From Chitinophagales bacterium (lineage in GTDB: Bacteria; Bacteroidota; Bacteroidia; Chitinophagales; UBA2359): a stretch of DNA of 6,131 bases. The stretch covers positions 17,616 through 23,746 of the forward strand of contig JAHDDN010000023.1 of NCBI GenBank assembly GCA_020629335.1. Direction: 5' to 3'. The notes under the pieces were generated by a model. It was not told where the DNA came from. It saw only the letters and a program-made list of their open reading frames with translations, and did not search any database. Position numbers and translations under genes: made by a program. This document shows, piece after piece, positions 1 through 6,080 of the stretch; the stretch's first letter is position 1, and each line of letters starts with the position of its first letter.

Positions 1-1377
1 AAGGATGAAATCAATCGTTTTGGTAAGTATTTACACTCCCCCATTTTCAACACGAATGAAAAGGTCGTGCAACTATTTCAAATCATTAAAAATGAGTACC
101 CTCAATTAGATTCTCCAAATCTTAGTAAGGAAAACGTTTTTCAAAAAGTATTCAATGACAAAAACAAATCAGATTCATCTTTACGAGCTTTGATGTCTCA
201 GCTTACTAATCTTTTATACGACTTCCTATCATTGACTGAATATCAAACCAATAAAAATTTAAAAAATAGACATCTACTTAATGCACTGAGAAACAAGAAC
301 TTAAAAGATCTATTCACAAAAAACCTCCAATCAGCTTTTAAGGACTTAAATAAACAAAAATATCGTGATGTTAACTACTTTTTTCATCATTACCGACTCT
401 CTGAACTGCAATTTGAGCATGATATTGTATATTCTAATCGATCTCCAAATTTAAGTTTAAAGGATTTAGTCCGAAACATGGATATCTTTTATCTTTCTTC
501 TAAGCTAAAATATGGTTCTGCCCTCCTCAACCTTAAAAATGTACTGAAAGATAAGGATGAGTATGACTTATACCTTTTTTATGAGGCGTTAAGTTATTCA
601 GAAAAAGCCGATCTCCAAGAGATTCCTTTAATCCGAATTTACTATCATATTTTCAAGCTCTATATTGAAGATAAGGAGGAACATTTCTACGCTATCAAAG
701 AAATTTTGATCGAAAAAAGCATTTTACCAAGCAGTGAACAAAGGCAGATTTATGCCTTTTTATCCAACTATGGCTTGCGAAAAGTTAGACAGGGGAAGAA
801 TGAGTTTTTGAACGAGACCCTTCAATTATATAAACAAATGGTGGAAGACAAGGTGGTTTTAGCTTATAATACATTCATTTCTCCTCACTTGTATCGAAAT
901 ATAGCCACTCTTGGAATTAGTTTAAAAGATTATGAGTGGACCGAACTTTTTATTGAGTCTTACAAAAACAAAATTCATCCACTTTTCAGAAATGATCTGT
1001 ACAAATATACGCAAGCAGCTCTCAACTTCTCAAAAGAGGACTACGATCGATCTAAAGAGTTTCTAATAGATATTCAGTTTATTGACTCCTATTACCACAT
1101 TCATTGCAAAATTTTATTGATTAAGACCTTTTATGAATTGAATGAGCAAATCTCAATAGACTCTTCTATTGAGGCCTTCAGAATTTGGCTAATGAGAGAA
1201 AAATCGCTGGCTAAAAACATTATAGAATCCTGCAAAAATTTTGTTTCTATAATGAAGAAAATCCTACGATCCAAGAAAAGTAATAAGCCTGTTGAACATT
1301 TAATTGAGGAGCTAAAAGCGATAGAAAATATTGCCGAAAGGCAATGGTTAATGGATAAGTTAAACTCATTTGAGTAA
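1..1377 (+). CDS. Large helical protein of unknown function, 5'-truncated by the window edge
   Basis: The reading frame is open from base 1 to a TAA stop at 1375-1377, giving 458 visible residues. The start lies outside the window. A GTG at 67 could formally begin the frame, but the preceding in-frame residues (R-F-G-K-Y-L-H-S-P-I-F-N) look like the conserved N-terminal part of a Bacteroidota family of roughly 480-500 residues, so GTG 67 is very unlikely to be the start and only a few dozen codons are probably missing. The protein is rich in Lys, Glu, Leu, Tyr and Phe, is predicted by eye to be almost entirely alpha-helical (possibly TPR-like repeats), and has no obvious membrane segment, signal peptide or catalytic motif in the visible part. 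The C-terminus ends with an A-E-R-Q-W-L-type helix. Function is unknown; a scaffold or protein-interaction role is only a guess. It is separated from the next gene by 208 bases and is probably a separate transcription unit. Confidence 0.85.
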   Translation, partial: KDEINRFGKYLHSPIFNTNEKVVQLFQIIKNEYPQLDSPNLSKENVFQKVFNDKNKSDSSLRALMSQLTNLLYDFLSLTEYQTNKNLKNRHLLNALRNKNLKDLFTKNLQSAFKDLNKQKYRDVNYFFHHYRLSELQFEHDIVYSNRSPNLSLKDLVRNMDIFYLSSKLKYGSALLNLKNVLKDKDEYDLYLFYEALSYSEKADLQEIPLIRIYYHIFKLYIEDKEEHFYAIKEILIEKSILPSSEQRQIYAFLSNYGLRKVRQGKNEFLNETLQLYKQMVEDKVVLAYNTFISPHLYRNIATLGISLKDYEWTELFIESYKNKIHPLFRNDLYKYTQAALNFSKEDYDRSKEFLIDIQFIDSYYHIHCKILLIKTFYELNEQISIDSSIEAFRIWLMREKSLAKNIIESCKNFVSIMKKILRSKKSNKPVEHLIEELKAIENIAERQWLMDKLNSFE

Positions 1378-1409
1378 ATCCAACATGAATCAACGGGGAT
1401 CTATCTTGA

Positions 1410-1503
1410 CCTTAGTCAGAAAATTTTATGTTATAGTCCACTAAGGCAAGATTTGTGAAAAATAGCCGATCAAAATTAATAAATTTCGACTGAATGGACT
1501 ATA
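1410..1503. repeat. Nested inverted repeats in the gap after the helical protein
   Basis: Two inverted repeats share one base. CCTTAGT at 1410-1416 pairs with ACTAAGG at 1440-1446 (7 bp, 23-nt loop), and TATAGTCCA at 1432-1440 pairs with TGGACTATA at 1495-1503 (9 bp, 54-nt spacer). Because their arms overlap at base 1440 and their spans interlock, the two cannot form as simple nested hairpins. No T-run follows either stem, so neither is a classical terminator. They could be regulator sites, a 3'-UTR structure, or chance in AT-rich DNA. The rest of the 1378-1585 gap holds the promoter region described separately and no coding frame. Confidence 0.4.
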
Positions 1504-1517
1504 TAATGTATTTAGAG

Positions 1518-1552
1518 AAAACTAAAATAGTTCTTTTTAGTTTTTATCTTTG
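1518..1552 (+). promoter_or_regulatory. Bacteroidota-type promoter with an inverted repeat in its spacer
   Basis: TATCTTTG at 1545-1552 matches the Bacteroidota -7 consensus TAnnTTTG exactly. Transcription would begin about 4-8 bases downstream, leaving a leader of about 26-30 nt before the ATG at 1586. A clear TTTG -33 box at the usual distance is not visible. Directly abutting the -7 element is a perfect 10-bp inverted repeat, AAAACTAAAA at 1518-1527 and TTTTAGTTTT at 1535-1544, with a 7-nt centre. It covers the region where the -33 box and spacer should be, so it may be an operator site. It could alternatively act as a weak AT-only terminator for the upstream gene. This promoter would drive the redoxin, hydrolase and DCC genes. 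Confidence 0.6.
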
Positions 1553-1585
1553 TACTCCTGTTTTAACACATAAAATAATATTAAT

Positions 1586-2158
1586 ATGCCAGCTTTAGAA
1601 ACAATACAAATTCCTTTAGGATTTGTAGCACCAGATTTCTCTTTATTAGATGTCGTTTCTGGTGAAAATAAATCATTGACAGACTTAAAAGGCGATAAGG
1701 CTACAGTAATGATGTTTATCTGTAACCATTGTCCGTATGTCAAGCATATCCAAACTGGATTGGTTGAATTAGCAAAGGATTATCAAGATAAAGGGATACA
1801 ATTTGTTGCTGTTTGTAGCAATGATGCTGTCAAATACCCTTCTGACAGCCCTGAAAAGATGAAGGAAACAGCTGAAGAATTTAATTATCCATTCCCTTAC
1901 TTATACGACGAAACGCAAGAAATCGCACAAGCTTATAAAGCTGTATGCACGCCTGATTTCAGCATCTTTGACGCCGATCTAAAATGTACTTATCGAGGAC
2001 AAATGGATGATTCAAGACCAGGAAACTCTATTCCTGTTTCAGGTGCTGATATTAGGATGACACTTGATGCAATGCTGAATGGTAATACAATCAGTGACGA
2101 ACAAAAACCGAGTATTGGATGTAGCATCAAATGGAAAAATGGTGATCCTTACCAATAA
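1586..2158 (+). CDS. Cytoplasmic thioredoxin/peroxiredoxin-like protein (redoxin, AhpC/TSA superfamily)
   Basis: This is a 190-residue protein with a thioredoxin fold, and the full length fits its family. The N-terminal A-P-D-F motif (residues 15-18) is typical of the AhpC/TSA and redoxin group. The redox centre is C46-N-H-C49 followed by P-Y-V, the probable cis-proline is T122-P123, and a third conserved cysteine sits in the C-terminal G-C-S-I-K-W motif (C179). This combination matches the 'thioredoxin family protein' (PRX_like1-type) group rather than a classical 2-Cys peroxiredoxin. There is no signal peptide, so it should be cytoplasmic. Likely roles are thiol-disulfide exchange or peroxide reduction; the substrate is unknown. 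The ATG at 1586 sits about 27 nt after the probable transcription start, with an A/T-rich leader and no Shine-Dalgarno, as is usual in this phylum. It is the first gene of a tight cluster, with the hydrolase 12 bases downstream. Confidence 0.9.
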   Translation: MPALETIQIPLGFVAPDFSLLDVVSGENKSLTDLKGDKATVMMFICNHCPYVKHIQTGLVELAKDYQDKGIQFVAVCSNDAVKYPSDSPEKMKETAEEFNYPFPYLYDETQEIAQAYKAVCTPDFSIFDADLKCTYRGQMDDSRPGNSIPVSGADIRMTLDAMLNGNTISDEQKPSIGCSIKWKNGDPYQ

Positions 2159-2170
2159 ATATAAATGTAA

Positions 2171-3016
2171 GTGACACCCGAATTAATTCAAAAATATACT
2201 ACTTCCTTTTCAAGATTTGCTCCCATAAAAGGAACACTAGTCCATTATAGGATAGAGGGAGAAGGCGAACCACTTGTTTTAATACATGGTGCGTTCTCCT
2301 CCCTCCATACCTTTAATCCTTGGACCGCTATTTTGAAAAAACACTTCAAGGTAATTCGATTCACATTAATGGGATTCGGCTTGACTGGTCCTAATATATT
2401 TAATGACTATACTGTCACTTCTCATCTAGCTTACTTCAAAACATTAATGGATATGCTAGGTATTAAGGAATTTCATATAGCTGGAAATTCTTTAGGCGGC
2501 TGGCTAGCTTGGGAATTTGCCCTCCGATATCCTGAAAGAGTCAAAAAGCTAGTCTTAATTAATGCTTCCGGCTACCTTAATGATGATGCCATTCCCCTCC
2601 CCTTCAAAGTCGCTCAAACTCCTTTCGCCAACAGGATCATCAAGTACTCCGTTAATAAATCGCTACTCGAAAGATTTCTAAGAGAAGTATTTGTAGACCA
2701 AACTAAGATTACACAAAGACTCATTGATAGATACTATGACCTATTCTCAAGAGATGGCAATAGTGATGCTTTTATTCATTTAGTCAACTCAAAATATAGA
2801 GATAATACAAGGGCACTAAAGAAATTACAAGCCACTACTCTCGTTATGTGGGGAGACGAAGATAGATGGATTCCAGTCAAATACGCTCAATCCTTTTACG
2901 ATAACATACCCAATTCTCAATTAGTCATATATAATCAAGTTGGTCATATTCCAATGGAAGAAATTCCCGAACAAAGCGCTCAAGATGTAATAGATTTCCT
3001 TCAAGAAAAGAACTAA
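2171..3016 (+). CDS. Alpha/beta hydrolase
   Basis: This 281-residue alpha/beta-hydrolase fold protein carries a complete catalytic set: the H39-G-A oxyanion region, the nucleophile elbow G105-N-S107-L-G-G, the acid D231 in W-G-D-E-D-R-W-I-P, and the base H259 in G-H-I-P-M-E-E. A cap region spans about residues 135-210. It should hydrolyse an ester, C-C or similar bond, but the substrate cannot be predicted. One oddity is T65-L-M-G-F-G where relatives usually have D-L-P-G-F-G. There is no signal peptide or membrane segment, so it is probably cytoplasmic. The start is GTG at 2171, because the preceding in-frame codon (2168-2170) is TAA and the one before that (2165-2167) is ATG, an ATG-TAA-GTG arrangement discussed in the findings. 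It lies 12 bases after the redoxin gene and 27 bases before the DCC gene, and is probably cotranscribed with both. Confidence 0.9.
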   Translation: MTPELIQKYTTSFSRFAPIKGTLVHYRIEGEGEPLVLIHGAFSSLHTFNPWTAILKKHFKVIRFTLMGFGLTGPNIFNDYTVTSHLAYFKTLMDMLGIKEFHIAGNSLGGWLAWEFALRYPERVKKLVLINASGYLNDDAIPLPFKVAQTPFANRIIKYSVNKSLLERFLREVFVDQTKITQRLIDRYYDLFSRDGNSDAFIHLVNSKYRDNTRALKKLQATTLVMWGDEDRWIPVKYAQSFYDNIPNSQLVIYNQVGHIPMEEIPEQSAQDVIDFLQEKN

Positions 3017-3043
3017 AGTTCCTCCGTCTGCGTTCTCTATTTA

Positions 3044-3445
3044 ATGGTAGAACAATCTCCAATATTATTATTCGATGGCGTTTGCAACCTTTGCGATCAA
3101 ACAGTACAATTTGTACTAAAAAACAATAGCCAGCAAAATGTCCAATTCAGTAGCCTACAATCTGAGTTTGGACAGGAGATTCTAAGTAAATACCAACTCC
3201 CTACCGAAGATTTTCAAACCTTAATACTACTCGAAAACAATCAAATCTTCACCTATTCTGATGCTGCACTTAAATTATGCGCCCATTTAGATACTCCCTG
3301 GAATTGGCTAAAAATAGGCCTCATCATTCCTAAATTCATACGGGATTCAGTCTACAAATTTGTTTCCAATAATCGTTATAGACTAATGGGCAAAAAAGAA
3401 CAGTGTATGATACCCGACCCCGCCTACAAAAAACGATTTATTTAG
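3044..3445 (+). CDS. DCC-family thiol-disulfide oxidoreductase-like protein (DUF393)
   Basis: This 133-residue protein has the hallmark of the DCC (DUF393) family: an N-terminal beta strand leading into D11-G-V-C14-N-L-C17. The family is named for this Asp-Cys-Cys pattern and is described as thioredoxin-like and putatively thiol-disulfide active, but its physiological role is poorly known. Other typical elements are F-S-S-L near residue 35-38 and a C-terminal R-Y-R-L-M-G segment (111-116) followed by C121. The length is normal for the family and there is no signal peptide. The ATG at 3044 is preceded by a 27-base gap after the hydrolase with no promoter-like sequence, so it is probably the last gene of the redoxin-hydrolase-DCC transcript. 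The family assignment is firm; a specific reaction is not. Confidence 0.92.
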   Translation: MVEQSPILLFDGVCNLCDQTVQFVLKNNSQQNVQFSSLQSEFGQEILSKYQLPTEDFQTLILLENNQIFTYSDAALKLCAHLDTPWNWLKIGLIIPKFIRDSVYKFVSNNRYRLMGKKEQCMIPDPAYKKRFI

Positions 3446-3490
3446 TTGTTAAATTTAGTTAAGCTTAAAGGAAAACATCTATATATTCCC

Positions 3491-3547
3491 TATATTGTAA
3501 AACCGCAAATTGAAATTGCTTCTTTTAAATAGTACAATTTCAATATA
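3491..3547. repeat. AT-rich inverted repeats ahead of the ASCH-ABC genes
   Basis: In the 118-base gap 3446-3563, ATTGAAATTG at 3509-3518 is the exact inverse of CAATTTCAAT at 3535-3544 (10 bp, 16-nt loop). A second pair, TATATTG at 3491-3497 and CAATATA at 3541-3547, uses part of the same right arm, so the two pairings exclude each other. A 10-base self-complementary palindrome also occurs at 3459-3468 (TTAAGCTTAA). No good TAnnTTTG promoter element was found in this gap, and no T-run marks a terminator. The repeats may be an operator or leader structure for the downstream genes, or chance in AT-rich DNA. Confidence 0.4.
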
Positions 3548-3563
3548 AACCCTAAATATCCTC

Positions 3564-4031
3564 ATGGAAAAAACGCATGAAAGTGTAATCAAGTTATGGC
3601 AATCTTACCTAAAAGAGAATAAGCTTGCCGATAATACCACTCGCCCTCCTCATTACTATTTCTGTAATAATAAAAAAGATGCCGACGAATGCGCAGAACT
3701 AGTCGTTCAAGGACATAAAAGAGCTACTGCCGGATGCCTATGGGATTATGAACGGCTTAATGAAGCTCTACCCAAAGTAGGAGACCAATTTATCATTACC
3801 AATTGGGAAGGTATCGCCAAAGGATTAGTAGAAACCACCAAAGTTGAAACAATCCCTTTTAACCAAATTACAGAAGAACACGCTTATATGGAAGGTGAAG
3901 GGGATAAATCTCTCGCCTATTGGAGGAAAGTACATATCGAGTTCTTTGAAAAAGAATTTGAAAACACCAATCTTAAAGTATCAGAAGATATGCCAATCGT
4001 ATTTGAAACATTCAAAGTCATATACTCATGA
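3564..4031 (+). CDS. ASCH-domain protein (DUF984/YhfF-like)
   Basis: This 155-residue protein has the features of the ASCH domain: a helical N-terminus with P28-P-H-Y-Y-F, the central G50-H-K-R-A-T-A motif (the conserved G-x-K-x-A-T signature, putative ligand-binding or catalytic loop), a G73-D-Q-F strand, and a late E112-G-D-K-S-L-A-Y-W-R-x-x-H block (to about residue 124) typical of the longer DUF984-type members. ASCH domains are related to the PUA fold and are thought to bind RNA or nucleosides. Smaller E. coli YqfB hydrolyses N4-acetylcytidine, and a Zymomonas ASCH protein has been reported as a ribonuclease; neither activity can be assigned here. The ATG at 3564 follows an in-frame TAA at 3546-3548. 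The TGA stop overlaps the ATG of the ABC ATPase by four bases (ATGA, 4028-4031), which implies translational coupling. Confidence 0.88.
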   Translation: MEKTHESVIKLWQSYLKENKLADNTTRPPHYYFCNNKKDADECAELVVQGHKRATAGCLWDYERLNEALPKVGDQFIITNWEGIAKGLVETTKVETIPFNQITEEHAYMEGEGDKSLAYWRKVHIEFFEKEFENTNLKVSEDMPIVFETFKVIYS

Positions 4032-4702
4032 TCAAACTCCAAAACATCCATAAATCATATGGCAAAGGAGCTAATGCCCTCCATGTTTTGAAAGGGATTG
4101 ATCTCCATATCAAAGAAGGAGAATTAGTCTCCATCATGGGTTCTTCTGGCTCAGGTAAATCTACTTTGCTAAACATCATCGGTATACTCGACAAATATGA
4201 TGAAGGAAACTACCAACTATCCAATAAAACCATTACGAATAATCTAACCGAAAAACAAGCAGCACTCTATAGAAACGAATTGATCGGTTTTGTTTTTCAA
4301 TCCTTTAATCTACTGTCCTTTAAAAGCGCTGCTGAAAATGTGGCCCTCCCCCTCTACTATCAAAAAGTAAGTCGAAAAGAAAGAAATGCAATCGCAGTTG
4401 ATTATCTCGATATGGTAGGACTCAAGCCTTGGGCTGATCATCTCCCCTCTCAAATGTCTGGTGGACAGCAACAAAGGGTAGCTATCGCAAGGGCACTAAT
4501 TTCTCAACCAAAAGTGATATTAGCTGATGAGCCTACTGGCGCACTCGATTCTAGCACTTCTGATGAAGTTATGCAGCTATTCAAAGACGTACATAAAAAG
4601 GGAATTACCATTGTTATCGTTACCCACGAAAATGATATTGCTGAAATGACCGAAAGAATCATACGACTCAAAGATGGTAATATAGAAAGTCGAAATTTAT
4701 AA
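4028..4702 (+). CDS. ABC transporter ATP-binding protein, MacB/LolD type
   Basis: This 224-residue ATPase is complete, with all nucleotide-binding motifs intact: Walker A G38-S-S-G-S-G-K44-S-T, Q-loop Q91 in F-V-F-Q-S-F-N-L-L, signature S144-G-G-Q-Q with R-V-A-I-A-R-A-L following, Walker B V163-I-L-A-D-E168, D-loop A-L-D (172-174) and switch H200. Length and the E-P-T-G-A-L-D-S stretch place it in the MacB/LolD subfamily, whose members power mechanotransmission exporters by driving FtsX-type permeases from the cytoplasmic face of the inner membrane. The start overlaps the end of the ASCH gene by four bases, with no Shine-Dalgarno. The permease begins 16 bases downstream, so the two form one ATPase-permease unit. 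The transported substrate (antimicrobial compound, peptide or lipoprotein) cannot be told from the sequence. Confidence 0.95.
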   Translation: MIKLQNIHKSYGKGANALHVLKGIDLHIKEGELVSIMGSSGSGKSTLLNIIGILDKYDEGNYQLSNKTITNNLTEKQAALYRNELIGFVFQSFNLLSFKSAAENVALPLYYQKVSRKERNAIAVDYLDMVGLKPWADHLPSQMSGGQQQRVAIARALISQPKVILADEPTGALDSSTSDEVMQLFKDVHKKGITIVIVTHENDIAEMTERIIRLKDGNIESRNL

Positions 4703-4718
4703 ACCTAAATCCTAATCG

Positions 4719-5966
4719 GTGTTTGACATAGAGAAATGGCAAGAAATATTTGAATCCATCTGGCAACATAAGCTCAGAACCTTCCTCACCGCCTTCGGTG
4801 TGTTTTGGGGAATCTTTATGCTTGTTATTCTCTTAGGCGCAGGAAAGGGTTTAGCCAATGGAGCCGAAAATTCCTTTAAAGACGACGCCACTAATAGTAT
4901 CTGGATTTACCCAGGCAAAACAAGTAAGCCGCATAAAGGACTCCCTCCTGGCCGATTCATCCAATTAGACAATAAAGACTTCGACTTCATCAAAAACGAT
5001 ATTGATAAGGTAGATCAAATTTCTGGACGATATAATCTCTGGGGAGAATTTTCTATTTCAAGAGGCAGTAAAAGTTCTTCTTATAGCGTAAGGTCTGTTC
5101 ACCCTGGACATAAATTTATCGAAAATACCATTGTCACCGAAGGGAGATTTATCAATGAATATGACCTTCAAGAAAAACGTAAGGTGGCCGCAATCGGCAA
5201 ATTAGTCGTCAACGGGCTTTTCGAAAAAGACGAAGATCCAATTGGGGAATATATCGACATCAAAGGCATCCGATATCAAGTAATCGGAATATTTGAAGAT
5301 ACTGGTAGCGATCGTGAAATGCGCATGGTTTATTTACCCATTACTACCGTTCAAGCTTTGGAAAATAATCCTACTCGAATCCATCAGTTGATGTTCAGCA
5401 CTGAGGAAGCAAGCATAGCGGAAACCAAAGTCATGGAAGAGGAAATTCGCGCTCACTTCGCCAAAACACAACAGTTTGATCCAACAGATAAAAATGCTAT
5501 CTGGATCAGAAATATATCCGAACAAATACAAAAATTTCGCAACGTACTTACTGGTATCAATGTCTTCGTATTCTTCGTTGCCTTAGGCACCATCATAGCT
5601 GGTATCATCGGTGTCAGTAATATCATGCTCATCATCGTCAAAGAACGAACGAAGGAAATTGGAATCCGTAAGGCATTAGGTGCTACACCATTTTCCATCA
5701 TCAGCATGATCATTATGGAGTCGGTACTCATTACCTCACTCGCAGGTTATATGGGCCTCTTAGCAGGCGTCGGGATATTAGAACTAATGCGATTCGCCAT
5801 GAATGAATTCAAAATCGAAAACGAATTTTTCCTAAATCCTGAAGTCAATTTCACCATCGTCATAATTGCTATTTCCCTACTAATTATTTTCGGCGCACTT
5901 GCAGGACTTTTCCCCGCAGTGAAGGCTGCGAGTATCAGTCCAGTTGAGGCGATGAGGGATGATTGA
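4719..5966 (+). CDS. ABC transporter permease, MacB/FtsX family
   Basis: This 415-residue inner-membrane protein has the layout of a MacB-type permease without a fused ATPase: a short N-terminal cytoplasmic stretch, TM1 at about 21-42, a large periplasmic core domain (MacB_PCD) at about 43-275, then TM2 at about 280-305, TM3 at about 326-352 and TM4 at about 377-398. The cytoplasmic coupling motif E309-R-T-K-E-I-G-I-R-K-A-L-G-A between TM2 and TM3 and the C-terminal I-S-P-V-E-A-M-R-D-D are canonical for the FtsX domain. The start is GTG at 4719: an in-frame TAA at 4713-4715 leaves no earlier option, and the resulting M-F-D-I-E-K-W-Q-E-I matches the usual beginning of this Bacteroidota subgroup. 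It pairs with the ATPase just upstream. No adaptor (HlyD-type) or TolC gene is visible in the window; a second permease probably follows at 6123. Confidence 0.94.
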   Translation: MFDIEKWQEIFESIWQHKLRTFLTAFGVFWGIFMLVILLGAGKGLANGAENSFKDDATNSIWIYPGKTSKPHKGLPPGRFIQLDNKDFDFIKNDIDKVDQISGRYNLWGEFSISRGSKSSSYSVRSVHPGHKFIENTIVTEGRFINEYDLQEKRKVAAIGKLVVNGLFEKDEDPIGEYIDIKGIRYQVIGIFEDTGSDREMRMVYLPITTVQALENNPTRIHQLMFSTEEASIAETKVMEEEIRAHFAKTQQFDPTDKNAIWIRNISEQIQKFRNVLTGINVFVFFVALGTIIAGIIGVSNIMLIIVKERTKEIGIRKALGATPFSIISMIIMESVLITSLAGYMGLLAGVGILELMRFAMNEFKIENEFFLNPEVNFTIVIIAISLLIIFGALAGLFPAVKAASISPVEAMRDD

Positions 5967-5971
5967 TGGGA

Positions 5972-6068
5972 GGGGCTTCCCTAAGCCAAAAAAATGATGA
6001 ATGATGAACTATGAATGATGAATGGTTTGTACTGTGAGCTTCGCATATGTGAGTGCATGGGAAGCCCC
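5972..6068. repeat. 97-base region bounded by a perfect 10-bp GC-rich inverted repeat
   Basis: GGGGCTTCCC at 5972-5981 is the exact inverse of GGGAAGCCCC at 6059-6068, enclosing 77 bases. The left arm can instead fold locally as GGCTT (5974-5978) with AAGCC (5983-5987) around a 4-nt loop, so the two pairings exclude each other. The arms are strikingly GC-rich in an otherwise AT-rich spacer. No target-site duplication flanks the pair, and no T-run follows the right arm, so neither insertion-sequence ends nor an intrinsic terminator is supported. It begins 6 bases after the permease stop and may be an mRNA-stabilising or intercistronic structure, or a short palindromic extragenic repeat. Confidence 0.55.
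5997..6022. repeat. Tandem 12-bp direct repeat (ATGAATGATGAA)
   Basis: ATGAATGATGAA occurs at 5997-6008 and again at 6011-6022, a 14-base period with a CT spacer. It also contains an internal ATGA periodicity. It lies between the arms of the GC-rich inverted repeat and does not code. It looks like a slippage-prone simple repeat of the kind often found in Bacteroidota intergenic DNA. Confidence 0.6.
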
Positions 6069-6080
6069 AATAAAATTAAA

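Noticed and set aside
67..69. GTG as the start of the left-hand gene
   Set aside because: The frame stays open to base 1 and the upstream residues look conserved, so this is an internal Val codon.
1452..1487. Alternative promoter with TTTG at 1452-1455 and TAAATTTC at 1480-1487
   Set aside because: The -7 box misses the final G and the 24-base spacing is long; the exact match at 1545-1552 is better placed.
1537..1743. 68-codon frame on the - strand
   Set aside because: It lies across the promoter and the start of the redoxin gene, has no recognisable domain, and is a shadow of the strong + strand gene.
3844..4053. 69-codon + strand frame spanning the ASCH-ABC junction
   Set aside because: It is out of frame with two well-supported genes and its low-complexity Lys/Ser-rich product resembles no family.
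5334..5731. Two overlapping - strand frames inside the permease
   Set aside because: Both are antisense to a clearly conserved permease and have compositions typical of reverse-frame translation.
5974..5994. GGCTT/AAGCC hairpin followed by a run of A as a terminator
   Set aside because: The + strand stem is followed by A residues, not T; on the - strand the T-run precedes the stem. Neither orientation fits an intrinsic terminator.
5972..6068. Insertion sequence or MITE with terminal inverted repeats
   Set aside because: The arms are only 10 bp, no target-site duplication flanks them, and there is no transposase; kept only as a repeat of unknown nature.
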